Assembly (NCBI GenBank): GCA_021639925.1
Contig: JAJXEL010000003.1
Location: 1 to 35,286 of the forward strand
Origin: Alphaproteobacteria bacterium
GTDB lineage: Bacteria > Pseudomonadota > Alphaproteobacteria > CAAGCB01 > CAG-977
Reading direction: 5' to 3'
DNA length: 35,286 nucleotides
Positions 7,650-16,100 of this stretch are shown one piece after another (within the stretch, counting starts at the first letter, position 1; each line of letters starts with the position of its first letter). The notes under the pieces are model-generated. The model saw only the letters and a program-made list of their open reading frames with translations. It searched no databases and was not told the DNA's origin. The translations under genes and the position numbers were made by a program.

Positions 7650-9065
7650 ATGAAATTTTCTGATTTAGGACTCAATGAAAACACGCTTAAAGCCGTCGCC
7701 GATGTCGGGTATGAGGAACCGACGCCGATCCAGGAAAAGGCAATTCCCGAAATTTTAAAACGCAACGACGTTATGGGGATCGCGCAGACGGGAACCGGAA
7801 AAACCGCGGCTTTTACTTTGCCGATGATCGATATTCTGGCAAACGGCCGGGCAAAAGCGCTGATGCCCAGAACGCTGATTTTATCGCCGACGCGCGAACT
7901 GGCAACGCAGATCGCCGAATGTTTCCAGAAATACGGCAAATACCAAAAATTGTCGATGGCTTTGCTGATCGGCGGAGAATCAATGATAGAACAACAAAAA
8001 ATCCTGTCTCGCGGGGTTGACGTTCTGATCGCCACGCCGGGGCGTATGATTGATTTGTGCGAACGCGGCCGGATTTTGCTGCGCGACGTGCAGGTGTTCG
8101 TATTGGACGAAGCCGACAGAATGCTGGATATGGGCTTTATTCCCGATGTTGAAAAGATCGCCGCGAAACTGCCGGCGATGCGGCAGACTCTGCTGTTTTC
8201 CGCAACGATGCTGCCGGAAATCAAAGCGCTGGCGAAAAAGTTTATGAAATTCCCGGTCGAAGTCCGCGTCGATCCTGCAATGTCGACGGCCGATACGGTC
8301 GAACAGTTTATCGTAAAAACCAACGAACGCGGCAAACGCGAGGTGCTGCGCAATCTGATCCGCGCGGAAAACGTTCAAAACGCGATGATTTTCTGCAACC
8401 GTAAAAAAGACGTGGATATTTTGTTTAAGTCGTTTACGAAACATCATTTTTCGGTTGCCGCTTTGCACGGCGACATGGCGCAGGGGGCGCGGACGGAAAC
8501 GCTGAACGCTTTCCGCGACGGACAGGTGCAGCTGCTGGTTTGTTCCGACGTTGCGGCGCGCGGACTGGATCTGCCCGACGTATCGCATGTGTTCAATTTT
8601 GACGTTCCCGTTAATTCCGAAGATTACATTCACCGTATCGGCCGGACGGGGCGCGCCGGAAAAACGGGGCGGGCGTTTATGCTGATCACGTCTGCGGATT
8701 TCAAGGCGCTGGCGCAGATCGAAAAAATGATCGGCAAACAAATCGAAGAAATGTCGCGTTTTTCCGTTGAAATGGATCCGCCGCCGGAACCGAAAAGCAG
8801 ACGGCGCGGCAAAAACGCGAAACAGGGAAAAACGGAAAATCCCGGGCCGAAAAAGGAAACAAAAGAAAAACGGGATAAACAAAAACCGGCGGCCGGCGCG
8901 GACAAGACGGCGCCCGCGCGGAAAACGCAGGAAAAATCCGGTCATGGGAAAAAACGCGCCGATGTGAAAAAAATGCGGGGAGCCGGTGTTCCTGCGGCTG
9001 CGGAAATCAAAGCTTTCGGTAAATCAATGCCGGCATTTATGATGAACGAGGTTAAGCTGTCATGA
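7650..9065 (+). CDS. rhlE: DEAD-box ATP-dependent RNA helicase, RhlE-like
   Basis: This 471-residue cytoplasmic RNA helicase is likely involved in ribosome assembly or RNA turnover. All core motifs are visible: a Q motif (FSDLGL at 3-8 through PTPIQ), Walker A AQTGTGKT at 45-52, PTRELA at 80-85, TPGR at 129-132, DEAD at 153-156, SAT at 184-186, HGDMAQ near 273, ARGLDLPDV near 304, and HRIGRTGRAG near 329-338. The last ~100 residues are a Lys/Arg-rich disordered tail typical of RhlE-type proteins, which probably binds RNA. The final ATGA overlaps the start of the next gene, so the two are translationally coupled. Confidence 0.95.
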   Translation: MKFSDLGLNENTLKAVADVGYEEPTPIQEKAIPEILKRNDVMGIAQTGTGKTAAFTLPMIDILANGRAKALMPRTLILSPTRELATQIAECFQKYGKYQKLSMALLIGGESMIEQQKILSRGVDVLIATPGRMIDLCERGRILLRDVQVFVLDEADRMLDMGFIPDVEKIAAKLPAMRQTLLFSATMLPEIKALAKKFMKFPVEVRVDPAMSTADTVEQFIVKTNERGKREVLRNLIRAENVQNAMIFCNRKKDVDILFKSFTKHHFSVAALHGDMAQGARTETLNAFRDGQVQLLVCSDVAARGLDLPDVSHVFNFDVPVNSEDYIHRIGRTGRAGKTGRAFMLITSADFKALAQIEKMIGKQIEEMSRFSVEMDPPPEPKSRRRGKNAKQGKTENPGPKKETKEKRDKQKPAAGADKTAPARKTQEKSGHGKKRADVKKMRGAGVPAAAEIKAFGKSMPAFMMNEVKLS

Positions 9066-9769
9066 AACAAATTCTGACTGATCTGCCGCTGCGGACTTAC
9101 GCTTCTCTGCCTGAAGGAAAGCCTGAACAGGCCGGCGTTTTTTTTCACGGATACGGGGCTGACGGGCAGGATCTGTTTAATATCAGCGGCGTTTTGCGCC
9201 GTTTTTTCCCGAAAGCGGCGTTTTATTTTCCGGACGCTCCCGAAGAGCTGGGATTTTTCGGCGGTTATCAATGGTTTTCTTTGGACGGATATGATCCGGC
9301 TGTTTTGCAGGATCCCGCCGCCGGAAAAAAATATCTGGATTCTTTGATGCCGCTGGCAGAAATTGCCCGCGGCGTGACGGATCCATATATGCGCGCCGTT
9401 TTAAAACACAGCGGCGTGTCCGCGGATAAAGCCGCGTTATGCGGTTTTTCCCAGGGCGGGCTGATGGCCGTTTATACGGCGCTGCGTTTTCCTGAAAAGC
9501 TGGCAGCTGCCGTCGGATTGTCTGCCGTGGCCGTTATGTTTGACGGCCGGACGTTTTCGCAAGACAAGATTGTTTCCAAACCGTCGGTAACCTTAATTCA
9601 CGGCGATGCGGACAACGTTGTGCCGCCTGCGGTTTTTGAGCTGAATAAACAAAACCTGAAAAGCGCGGGGGTGTCGGTTGACGGCTTTGTCGTGCCGGGG
9701 TTAATGCACGGTATAGACGAAACGGCGCTGCGCCATCTTTGTTCGGCATTGGAAAAAAGCTTTGTCTGA
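9062..9769 (+). CDS. Phospholipase/carboxylesterase family serine hydrolase
   Basis: This 235-residue alpha/beta hydrolase is of the COG0400 type (short-chain esterase/lysophospholipase). The opening VFFHGYGADGQDLF is the family's oxyanion region. Ser130 lies in CGFSQGG, Asp184 in HGDADNVVP and His216 in LMHGID, making a complete triad. No signal peptide is present. The gene overlaps the helicase gene by 4 bp and is followed within 6 bases by an intrinsic terminator, so helicase and esterase form a two-gene operon. Confidence 0.9.
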   Translation: MKQILTDLPLRTYASLPEGKPEQAGVFFHGYGADGQDLFNISGVLRRFFPKAAFYFPDAPEELGFFGGYQWFSLDGYDPAVLQDPAAGKKYLDSLMPLAEIARGVTDPYMRAVLKHSGVSADKAALCGFSQGGLMAVYTALRFPEKLAAAVGLSAVAVMFDGRTFSQDKIVSKPSVTLIHGDADNVVPPAVFELNKQNLKSAGVSVDGFVVPGLMHGIDETALRHLCSALEKSFV

Positions 9770-9775
9770 GAAAAT

Positions 9776-9806
9776 AAAAGAGAGCCGTTAAAAGCTCTCT
9801 TTTTTG
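9776..9806 (+). terminator. Intrinsic terminator closing the rhlE-esterase operon
   Basis: A 10 bp perfect stem, AAAAGAGAGC (9776-9785) with GCTCTCTTTT (9794-9803), is separated by an 8-base loop and followed by a T-run. It insulates the secretion operon that begins about 55 bases further on. Confidence 0.9.
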
Positions 9807-9833
9807 TTTTATTTATATTCGGAAAGGTATTTT
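9804..9833 (+). promoter_or_regulatory. Weak candidate promoter for the secretion operon
   Basis: TTGTTT (9804-9809), an 18-base spacer and TATTTT (9828-9833) lie between the terminator and the first virB8-like gene. The match is poor and the -35 overlaps the terminator T-run. A promoter must exist in this short gap if the operon is expressed on its own, but the exact site is uncertain. Confidence 0.25.
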
Positions 9834-9859
9834 TAACGAAATAGAGCCACTATTAAAGA

Positions 9860-10564
9860 ATGGAAAAAAGTATGTCAAATGCGTCTGTCCGCCAAAATAT
9901 CAAGAAAGCCGCGGCTTTGGGAATGCCTCCGGCAGACGGCGGACGTATGTCTACTTTTATGTGGTTATCGCGTTTTTTCAGCGTGTTATGCTTTTTTTTA
10001 ATAACATCGCTGGCTGCTTTGGCGCTTTCCCTGATTCATATTACCAAAGAAGCGGAAGTCAACTCTGTATTGGTGACGGCGCCGACATATTCGGAAAACC
10101 TGTCTTATTTTGAACCGCTGCACCCGGATATGCCCGCGATGGATATTCTGGCGGAAATGTTCGTGCGCCAATATGTGACGGCCAGAAATAACGTTTGGCG
10201 CAATGCGCCTGAAATGCGGCGTATGTGGGGGCCCGGCGGCGTTGTGCGTTATATGTCAACGCCGGCTGTATATGATGATTTTGTCCGCCGGGAAGTCGGC
10301 AGATATTTTCCCGAACCCGAATATGCTCCGAAGGTTATGGTTGAAACGGATATCAAAAAAATTATTAAAGAAGGCTGGAACAGCTGGCAGATTTTTTTTG
10401 ATACCCGTAAAATGGACACGTCAATCAGCCAGCCGGTTGTTGAACATTGGATCGCCACCATACAGTTTCGTTACTATTCCGATAACGCCGTAATGTTTTC
10501 CCGTCTGCGCAATCCGCTGGGATTTACGGTAACTCAATATCATCTGGCCCGTCAGAAAAAATAA
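9860..10564 (+). CDS. virB8: VirB8-like inner-membrane T4SS component, copy 1
   Basis: This 234-residue bitopic protein has a short cytoplasmic tail, one TM helix (about 37-60) and a periplasmic NTF2-like domain. The VirB8 signature NPLGFTVTQY starts at Asn218 near the end. MFVRQYVTARN and WGPGGVVRYMSTPAVYDDFV match the second VirB8 paralogue in this operon (MIRQYVLLRN, RYMS/RWMSS..VY). VirB8 scaffolds the inner-membrane and periplasmic complex of type IV secretion systems. The copy lacks the PLKRVEPF phrase after the TM that copy 2 has. An ATG at 9872 is an alternative start. DotI/IcmL of type IVB systems shares this fold, but the NPLGF motif favours the VirB family. Confidence 0.85.
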   Translation: MEKSMSNASVRQNIKKAAALGMPPADGGRMSTFMWLSRFFSVLCFFLITSLAALALSLIHITKEAEVNSVLVTAPTYSENLSYFEPLHPDMPAMDILAEMFVRQYVTARNNVWRNAPEMRRMWGPGGVVRYMSTPAVYDDFVRREVGRYFPEPEYAPKVMVETDIKKIIKEGWNSWQIFFDTRKMDTSISQPVVEHWIATIQFRYYSDNAVMFSRLRNPLGFTVTQYHLARQKK

Positions 10565-10582
10565 AAGGGGAGGAATAAAAAA

Positions 10583-10777
10583 ATGAAGAAAAAAATAATC
10601 GGCAGAATGTTTTTTATGATCGCTTTGTGCGCCGTGTTGAATTCATGCGGCTCTATTTATGAAAAAGAACCGATCGGAATAGGCCCGGATATTTCTGAAT
10701 TGAAACGTTCTCCGTGCGCTTGTATGCTTTTAAAACTGCCGGCCGATTTGCCTGAATGGATAACGGCTCAGGGATAA
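10583..10777 (+). CDS. Small lipoprotein, VirB7-like by position
   Basis: This 64-residue protein has a basic N-terminus, a hydrophobic stretch and a lipobox (VLNSC, Cys22), so the mature lipoprotein is only ~43 residues. A strong ribosome site, AGGGGAGGA, starts at 10565. Two further Cys residues occur as PCAC. VirB7 proteins are outer-membrane lipoproteins of about this size that join VirB9, often by disulfide. Sequence similarity cannot be shown at this length, so the call rests on size, the lipobox and its place between virB8-like genes upstream of virB9. Confidence 0.65.
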   Translation: MKKKIIGRMFFMIALCAVLNSCGSIYEKEPIGIGPDISELKRSPCACMLLKLPADLPEWITAQG

Positions 10778-10788
10778 CGGGATAAAAA

Positions 10789-11562
10789 ATGATGCCAAAA
10801 CCGGTAAAATCAAAACAACAGCTGACAGTCAAAGAATCTGACGATAAGCCTTTGCAAAAAGGCGGGCCGCGCGGCAATGTCGATTTGAAAAAAACAGCTG
10901 CGGAAGAAACGGCACGCGAAGAAATTTCGGTGGATCTGCTGCGTGAAAGGCGTTATCTGTGGACGGCTCGCGCTTTTGCGATCGTTTCCGCCGTAGCGCT
11001 GTGCGTTAATTTGGTTTTACTGCTGGCGATTGTTCATATGATGCCGTTGAAACGTGTCGAACCGTTTTTGCTGACATTCCAGAACAAAGACGAACAGGTC
11101 GTCAAGATCCGTCCTTTGGCAAAGGACATGTCGGCCGAAGACATTATTTCCGAAGCCATGATCCGGCAATATGTTTTGCTGCGTAACACTATGATTTCCG
11201 ATGTTGACGAAATGTCGTTCCGCTGGGGGCCGGACGGTCCTTTGCGCTGGATGTCTTCGGCGCAGGTGTATAACCAGTTTGCCAAAACGGTAAAAGACTG
11301 GCTGTCCAGAATTAAATTGGAAGGCTTGACGCGTGAAGTCAGAATTGAATCCGTCGTCCGCAACCAGAACATTTGGCTGGTTTATATCGTTACGCGCGAT
11401 ATGCTGCCGGAAGCCGAAGAACCTGCCATTTCGCGTTGGCGTATCCGCTTGTCAATCAAGTACTTCGCCAAAGATCAAAGAGAAGTCAAATATATCGACC
11501 GTTTGAAAAATCCGCTGGGATTTGCCGTCGATGGATATGCTATTGAAAGTGCTAACGATTAA
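10789..11562 (+). CDS. virB8: VirB8-like inner-membrane T4SS component, copy 2
   Basis: This 257-residue protein has a ~58-residue charged cytoplasmic N-terminus, a TM helix (about 61-83) and a periplasmic VirB8 domain. Directly after the TM is MMPLKRVEPFLLTF, the usual VirB8 motif PLK.VEP, and near the end NPLGFAVDGY. It has clear paralogy to copy 1 in the middle (VRQYV.../IRQYV..., WGP.G..R.MS). Two unequal VirB8 proteins in one operon suggest a heteromeric ring or division of roles, as proposed for duplicated VirB8 in Rickettsiales. A second ATG at 10792 follows the first immediately. The gene sits 11 bases after the lipoprotein gene. Confidence 0.9.
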   Translation: MMPKPVKSKQQLTVKESDDKPLQKGGPRGNVDLKKTAAEETAREEISVDLLRERRYLWTARAFAIVSAVALCVNLVLLLAIVHMMPLKRVEPFLLTFQNKDEQVVKIRPLAKDMSAEDIISEAMIRQYVLLRNTMISDVDEMSFRWGPDGPLRWMSSAQVYNQFAKTVKDWLSRIKLEGLTREVRIESVVRNQNIWLVYIVTRDMLPEAEEPAISRWRIRLSIKYFAKDQREVKYIDRLKNPLGFAVDGYAIESAND

Positions 11563-11574
11563 AGAAGGTGTCCC

Positions 11575-13110
11575 GTGAAAAGAAATTTTAAAATCCGCCT
11601 TTTTGCTTTTGTTTCATTGTCGTTGTGTTTTTTAACGCACACAGCTGCGGCACAGCAGACGGCGGCGCGTGAATCAATGGACGCGGCGATTGAACAGTCA
11701 AACGGACAATATTCCGAAATCGATATGCCGTTTTGGTCTTTGGGCATGCAGCAAAAAGCATGGAACAAACCGATGGAGCATTTGGGCGAAGGACAGTCCA
11801 AACCGGGGTATTCCAGATATCATTGGACGCCTGATCTGGTTTTGCCTTTGCGTATCCGGGAAGGCATGCATACGCTGATTAATTTCCCGTCCTGGGAATT
11901 GATTGAAAACGTTTTTTTGGGAAATGAAAGCGCTTTTGGCGCGCAGAAAGTCGCGCAAAACGCTTTGATGGTTTTCGCGGCAAGCGTTGATCTGGTCGGT
12001 ATGGATACGAATATGATTGTTTTCGGCCGTTCCGGCAACCGATACGTTTTTTATTTAAGAAGCGAAACCTTTAATACGGACAGAATTACAAACTCTGTCG
12101 TTGATATTGTTGTCAATGATACGAAATTTGTTCCCGACGATTCCGGACAGACGCCTTTTGCTTCCGGCGCTGTCGGCGCGGGAGCTGCTTCTGTCGCGGG
12201 GGGCGCCGGAAATTTCAGCGGCGGCAGTCTGCGCGGCGGAAAAAAAACGACGACAAAAAACGGAACGGAAGACTGGCTGGCGGATATTGAAGTCGATCCC
12301 GAAAAACTGCGTTTCGACATTGACGTTTTTATTCCGAATCCGGCTGATATGGAAATTGCGCCCGAACGTGTCTGGCGCGATGAAATTTTCACTTATATTG
12401 ACTTCGGGCCGAAAGCTTTGACAATGACGGAACGCCCGATCGTCAACCTGTTGTCGCAAGGATCCGAAGTGCCTATCGGATTCAGAACGCGCGGACCGAA
12501 CGGCAGACTGATGGTTGTCGAAGGAATCGGCGATTTGGTTTTGCGCAACGGAAAACGTATTTTATGCCTGAAAATCAGAAAAGATCCGACTTACGGCACC
12601 GAATGGGTGGAATATGAAGAATCTGTCCAGCCGAAATGGTCGCCTGGCCCGATGATTACGACGGGCGGTTATAATATGTCTGCGGGCGGTGCCGGCGGCG
12701 GCGCGGTTAATATGAATATGCAGGCGGCGGCGAATGCCATGATGATGCCGGCCGGGGCGAACGGAACGTTGTCGGCTAATCAGATCGCGCAGTTTTCACA
12801 GACAGGGCGCGGCAGTTCCCGTACGGTACAGCGTTATCGCGGCGCGCCTGTGGAAACGATTGCCGTCGAGCTGGGATCTGACAGCGAAATCGCGCCGCTG
12901 GAACAGAAATGGGATAATATTTCTCGCAGAAACAAAGATCTGCTCGGCGGGTATGAACCGTATTATTCCGTTGACGCTGTGGCGGAAGGCGAATCAAGGG
13001 ATTTGTTCCGTTTGCGCATCGGTCCTGTTGACAGTATCGAAGCCGGGGACAAATTATGTAATCAATTAGGTCGCCGCGGGGTGACTTGCATGGTTGTGCG
13101 GACACAATGA
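11575..13110 (+). CDS. virB9: VirB9-like outer-membrane-complex protein with SPOR-like C-terminus
   Basis: This exported protein of 511 residues is long compared with ~270-300 for usual VirB9. The GTG start has AAGAAGGTG upstream. The signal peptide ends TAAA at about 26. The VirB9 N-domain is at about 82-185 (REGMHTLINFPSWELIENVFLG, MDTNMIVFGRSGNRYVFYL). A Gly/Lys-rich linker (about 190-245) follows, then the VirB9 C-domain at about 250-345 (PERVWRDEIFTYIDFG, GSEVPIGFRTRGPNGRLMVVEGIGDLVLRNG). A Gly/Ala/Met-rich insert covers about 362-425. The last ~45 residues look like a SPOR domain (FRLRIGPVDSIEAGDKLCNQLG) with two Cys (495, 505). VirB9 forms the core outer ring with VirB7 and VirB10. SPOR domains bind peptidoglycan, so this version may anchor the ring to the wall. 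The ATGA at the end overlaps virB10. Confidence 0.87.
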   Translation: MKRNFKIRLFAFVSLSLCFLTHTAAAQQTAARESMDAAIEQSNGQYSEIDMPFWSLGMQQKAWNKPMEHLGEGQSKPGYSRYHWTPDLVLPLRIREGMHTLINFPSWELIENVFLGNESAFGAQKVAQNALMVFAASVDLVGMDTNMIVFGRSGNRYVFYLRSETFNTDRITNSVVDIVVNDTKFVPDDSGQTPFASGAVGAGAASVAGGAGNFSGGSLRGGKKTTTKNGTEDWLADIEVDPEKLRFDIDVFIPNPADMEIAPERVWRDEIFTYIDFGPKALTMTERPIVNLLSQGSEVPIGFRTRGPNGRLMVVEGIGDLVLRNGKRILCLKIRKDPTYGTEWVEYEESVQPKWSPGPMITTGGYNMSAGGAGGGAVNMNMQAAANAMMMPAGANGTLSANQIAQFSQTGRGSSRTVQRYRGAPVETIAVELGSDSEIAPLEQKWDNISRRNKDLLGGYEPYYSVDAVAEGESRDLFRLRIGPVDSIEAGDKLCNQLGRRGVTCMVVRTQ

Positions 13111-16100
13111 ACGAAGAATTACTCAGCTCATCAGACAGATACTTAAAAAAATCCAACAAGATGTTGTTGATTGTCGGGATTATAGCCTTTTTGGCTTTCC
13201 TGACAGGGGTTATTGTTTTGTTGAGCGGAGGCGAAGAAGGCAAGAAAGACGCCGAAGTCACTATTGGCGGATCGGCGGAAAGCTCCAGCAGTATTACCGG
13301 CGGCAATGCGGATACGTTTAATCTGGCCGAAGAGCCGGCTCCTTCAACCGTGCGGCTGGTCGTAACGCCGGAAACAATGCGTTTCGATCAGGTTGTGCTG
13401 GGTACTGTGGCGGAAGGAACGTTGACATTGTCGGCTTCTTCCGGCCGGATCAGTATTACTTCGATAGAGTTTGAAAATAAACAGGAAGACGGCTTTGTCC
13501 TGGAAAACAAATGCCGTAAAGACATTGTCCTGACCGGTGATGTTACCTGTAACGTTGTTGTTCGCTGGGAACCAAAGACGGCGCGGACAATCCAGTCTAA
13601 CCTGGCGGTCCGCTGGGCTGATGAAACATTCGGCGGTATCGGCAGAAAAGTCATTGTTCCCATTTCGGCAATGGCGATTGACACCAGCATGTGCGGCGTC
13701 TGCGATGAAGCGCCGGGCAGCGGCGGTTCCATGCTTGACCAGTTGCGTCAAAAAGGACGCGTTATTTTGGGGCCCGACGGAAAACCGATCGGTTATGCCG
13801 ATGAAAACGGCGTTGTTTACGGGCTGGACGGCAAACGGATAGGCACTTTGCGCGAAGACGGAACGGTCGTTGACGATCAGGGGTATGTGATCGGCGTGGC
13901 GGAAGGAACTCGGCTGGCAATCGGCCCGAACGGAGAAATTCTGGGAACGATTTTACCTGACGGGCGTGTCATTGACAAAGACGGCCGCCTGATCGGTTAC
14001 GCTTTGCCTGACGGAACGATCGTCGATCTGGACGGAAATGTTATCGGGTCGGCGGTAAGAACGGGAATAGCTTATGATAAAAACGGCAATCCGATCGGAC
14101 GGATTATGCCTGACGGAACGGTCGTTGATGAAAACGGAAATATCATCGGCTATTTAAATCCGGACGGAACGATTGTCGATGCCAACGGAAACATTATCGG
14201 ATCGGTCGCGCCGCAGGGCACCGTTGTGGACGCTTCGGGCAAAGCGTTGGGCATTGTTATGCCGGACGGAACGGTCGTTGATGCCGACGGCAACATTATC
14301 GGCCGCGTTCTGCCTAACGGTTTTGTCGTTGACAGAGACGGCAACATTATCGGCCGCGTTGTTAAAGAAGGACTGGCCATTGGTCCCGGCTGCCGTATGA
14401 TTGGCCGGATCAGTACGGACGGTTCCGTTATGTCTTCAAACCGGCAGGTCGGGCGTTTGACGGCGTCAATGACGGTTGTCGACATGTCGGGCAATCCGAT
14501 CGGCGGTTATGTGGAAGAAGGGGCTTTGATTGACTGGGCCGGAAAAATTGTCGGTAAAGTGGATCAGGACGGCCACCCGGTCAGTTTCAAAGGAGATCCT
14601 CTGGGGTGTCTGACGCCTTACGGCACAGTTGTTAATGATGCCGAAGAAATTATGGCGGCCGTTTTGCCGAAGGGAACCGTTGTCGGCACGCAATGCGGCG
14701 TTGTCGGGCGCGTTATGCCGGACGGCAGCGTTGTCGGCGACGGGCAGATCAAAGGGCGGATTTTGCCGGACAAATCATTTTTGTCGACAGAAGGAAAAAT
14801 TGAAGGAGCCCTGGCGCGTCAAAATGTCGGCGTCGGGCCGGGGTGCCTGTCTTTGGGATACGCCAATATAGACGGGCAGGTTATTACGGCGAAGGGGGAA
14901 TTTGTCGGTTGTCTGGCGGCGAACGGAGAAATTCTGGATAATCAAAAAGTCGTTTTGGGCCGGATTCTTGATTCTGCCATCGCGTTAAACGCGGACGGTC
15001 GTGTCGTCGGTATTATGGATCCCGCCGGCAAGATTCAGGATAAACAGGGAAAAATTCTGGGGTGTATGGATCCCGACGGTTTGGTAATAAATTCCAAAAA
15101 TGAATCGGTCGGTATGCTGATGCCGATAGGCGGCGTTTTGGATCGCGACGGCCGAACAATCGGCTGGGTCATGCCGGACGGGTCTGTTTCCAACGCCAAA
15201 AACAGTACGATCGGCAAAGTCATGCCGGACGGAACCGTAATTGATTTGAGCGGGCAGACGGTCGCGCGTGTCGCCCCGCATAAAGGCGTCGCGTTAAGAA
15301 GCGCCTGCGAACCGGCCGGTACCATTTTGGTTGACGGCCGTGTCGTGGACAAAGAATTTAAACGATCGGCCTATATTCAGATGAATGATACGCTGGTTGG
15401 TGAAAACGGAGATTTTGTCGGTCGTGTCGCTTACGGATCGCGGGCAATCAGTCCTAAAGACATGTATCTGGGGACAACGGCAAACGATGGCGCGCTGTAT
15501 AATCCGGCAGGGGAAAAAATCGGCTGTCTGCGTCCGGATTCCTTGTTTGTTGATTCAAATAATAAATTTTTAGGGGCAGCTTTACCCGAAGGAATCGCCA
15601 TTAATAATAAATCAGAGCTATACGCCCGCGGCGATTCGATTGCCAAAGCTTTGAATTTAAAGGGAACTGAATTTATCGGATCAATAACGCTCAGCAGTTT
15701 TGTCAAGGAAGGCGATACGATTTCCGGCGGTATTATTCCGGACAGAGCCGATGTTCTGGATATTAAAACCAGCGAAAAAATCGGCCGTCTGCTGCCTGAC
15801 GGAACGGCTTTGGATTTGCTCAGCCGTTATTTGGGGCGTTTAAGAATGCCCGGCGGCGAAATCGTGAACAAAGACGGCCGCGTCGTCGGTAAAATATTTG
15901 TCGGCATGCGGCAGGTGATCGGCCCGAACGGAGAAATTCTGGGCGTTGTCATGCCTGACGGAACGGTTGTTGACGCTTCCGGCCGCGTTATCGGCAAAGC
16001 GGATCTGAACGGAAAAGTGGTTGACGCTTCCGGGCGCGTCATCGGCGAAGTTATTCCGGTCGGCCAGCCGATTATAGGTCCTGACGGTAAAATTATCGGT

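Noticed and set aside
7590..7650. Sigma54 promoter (TGGCAC) upstream of the isochorismatase gene
   Set aside because: The -12 element (TTGC) is missing at the required spacing.
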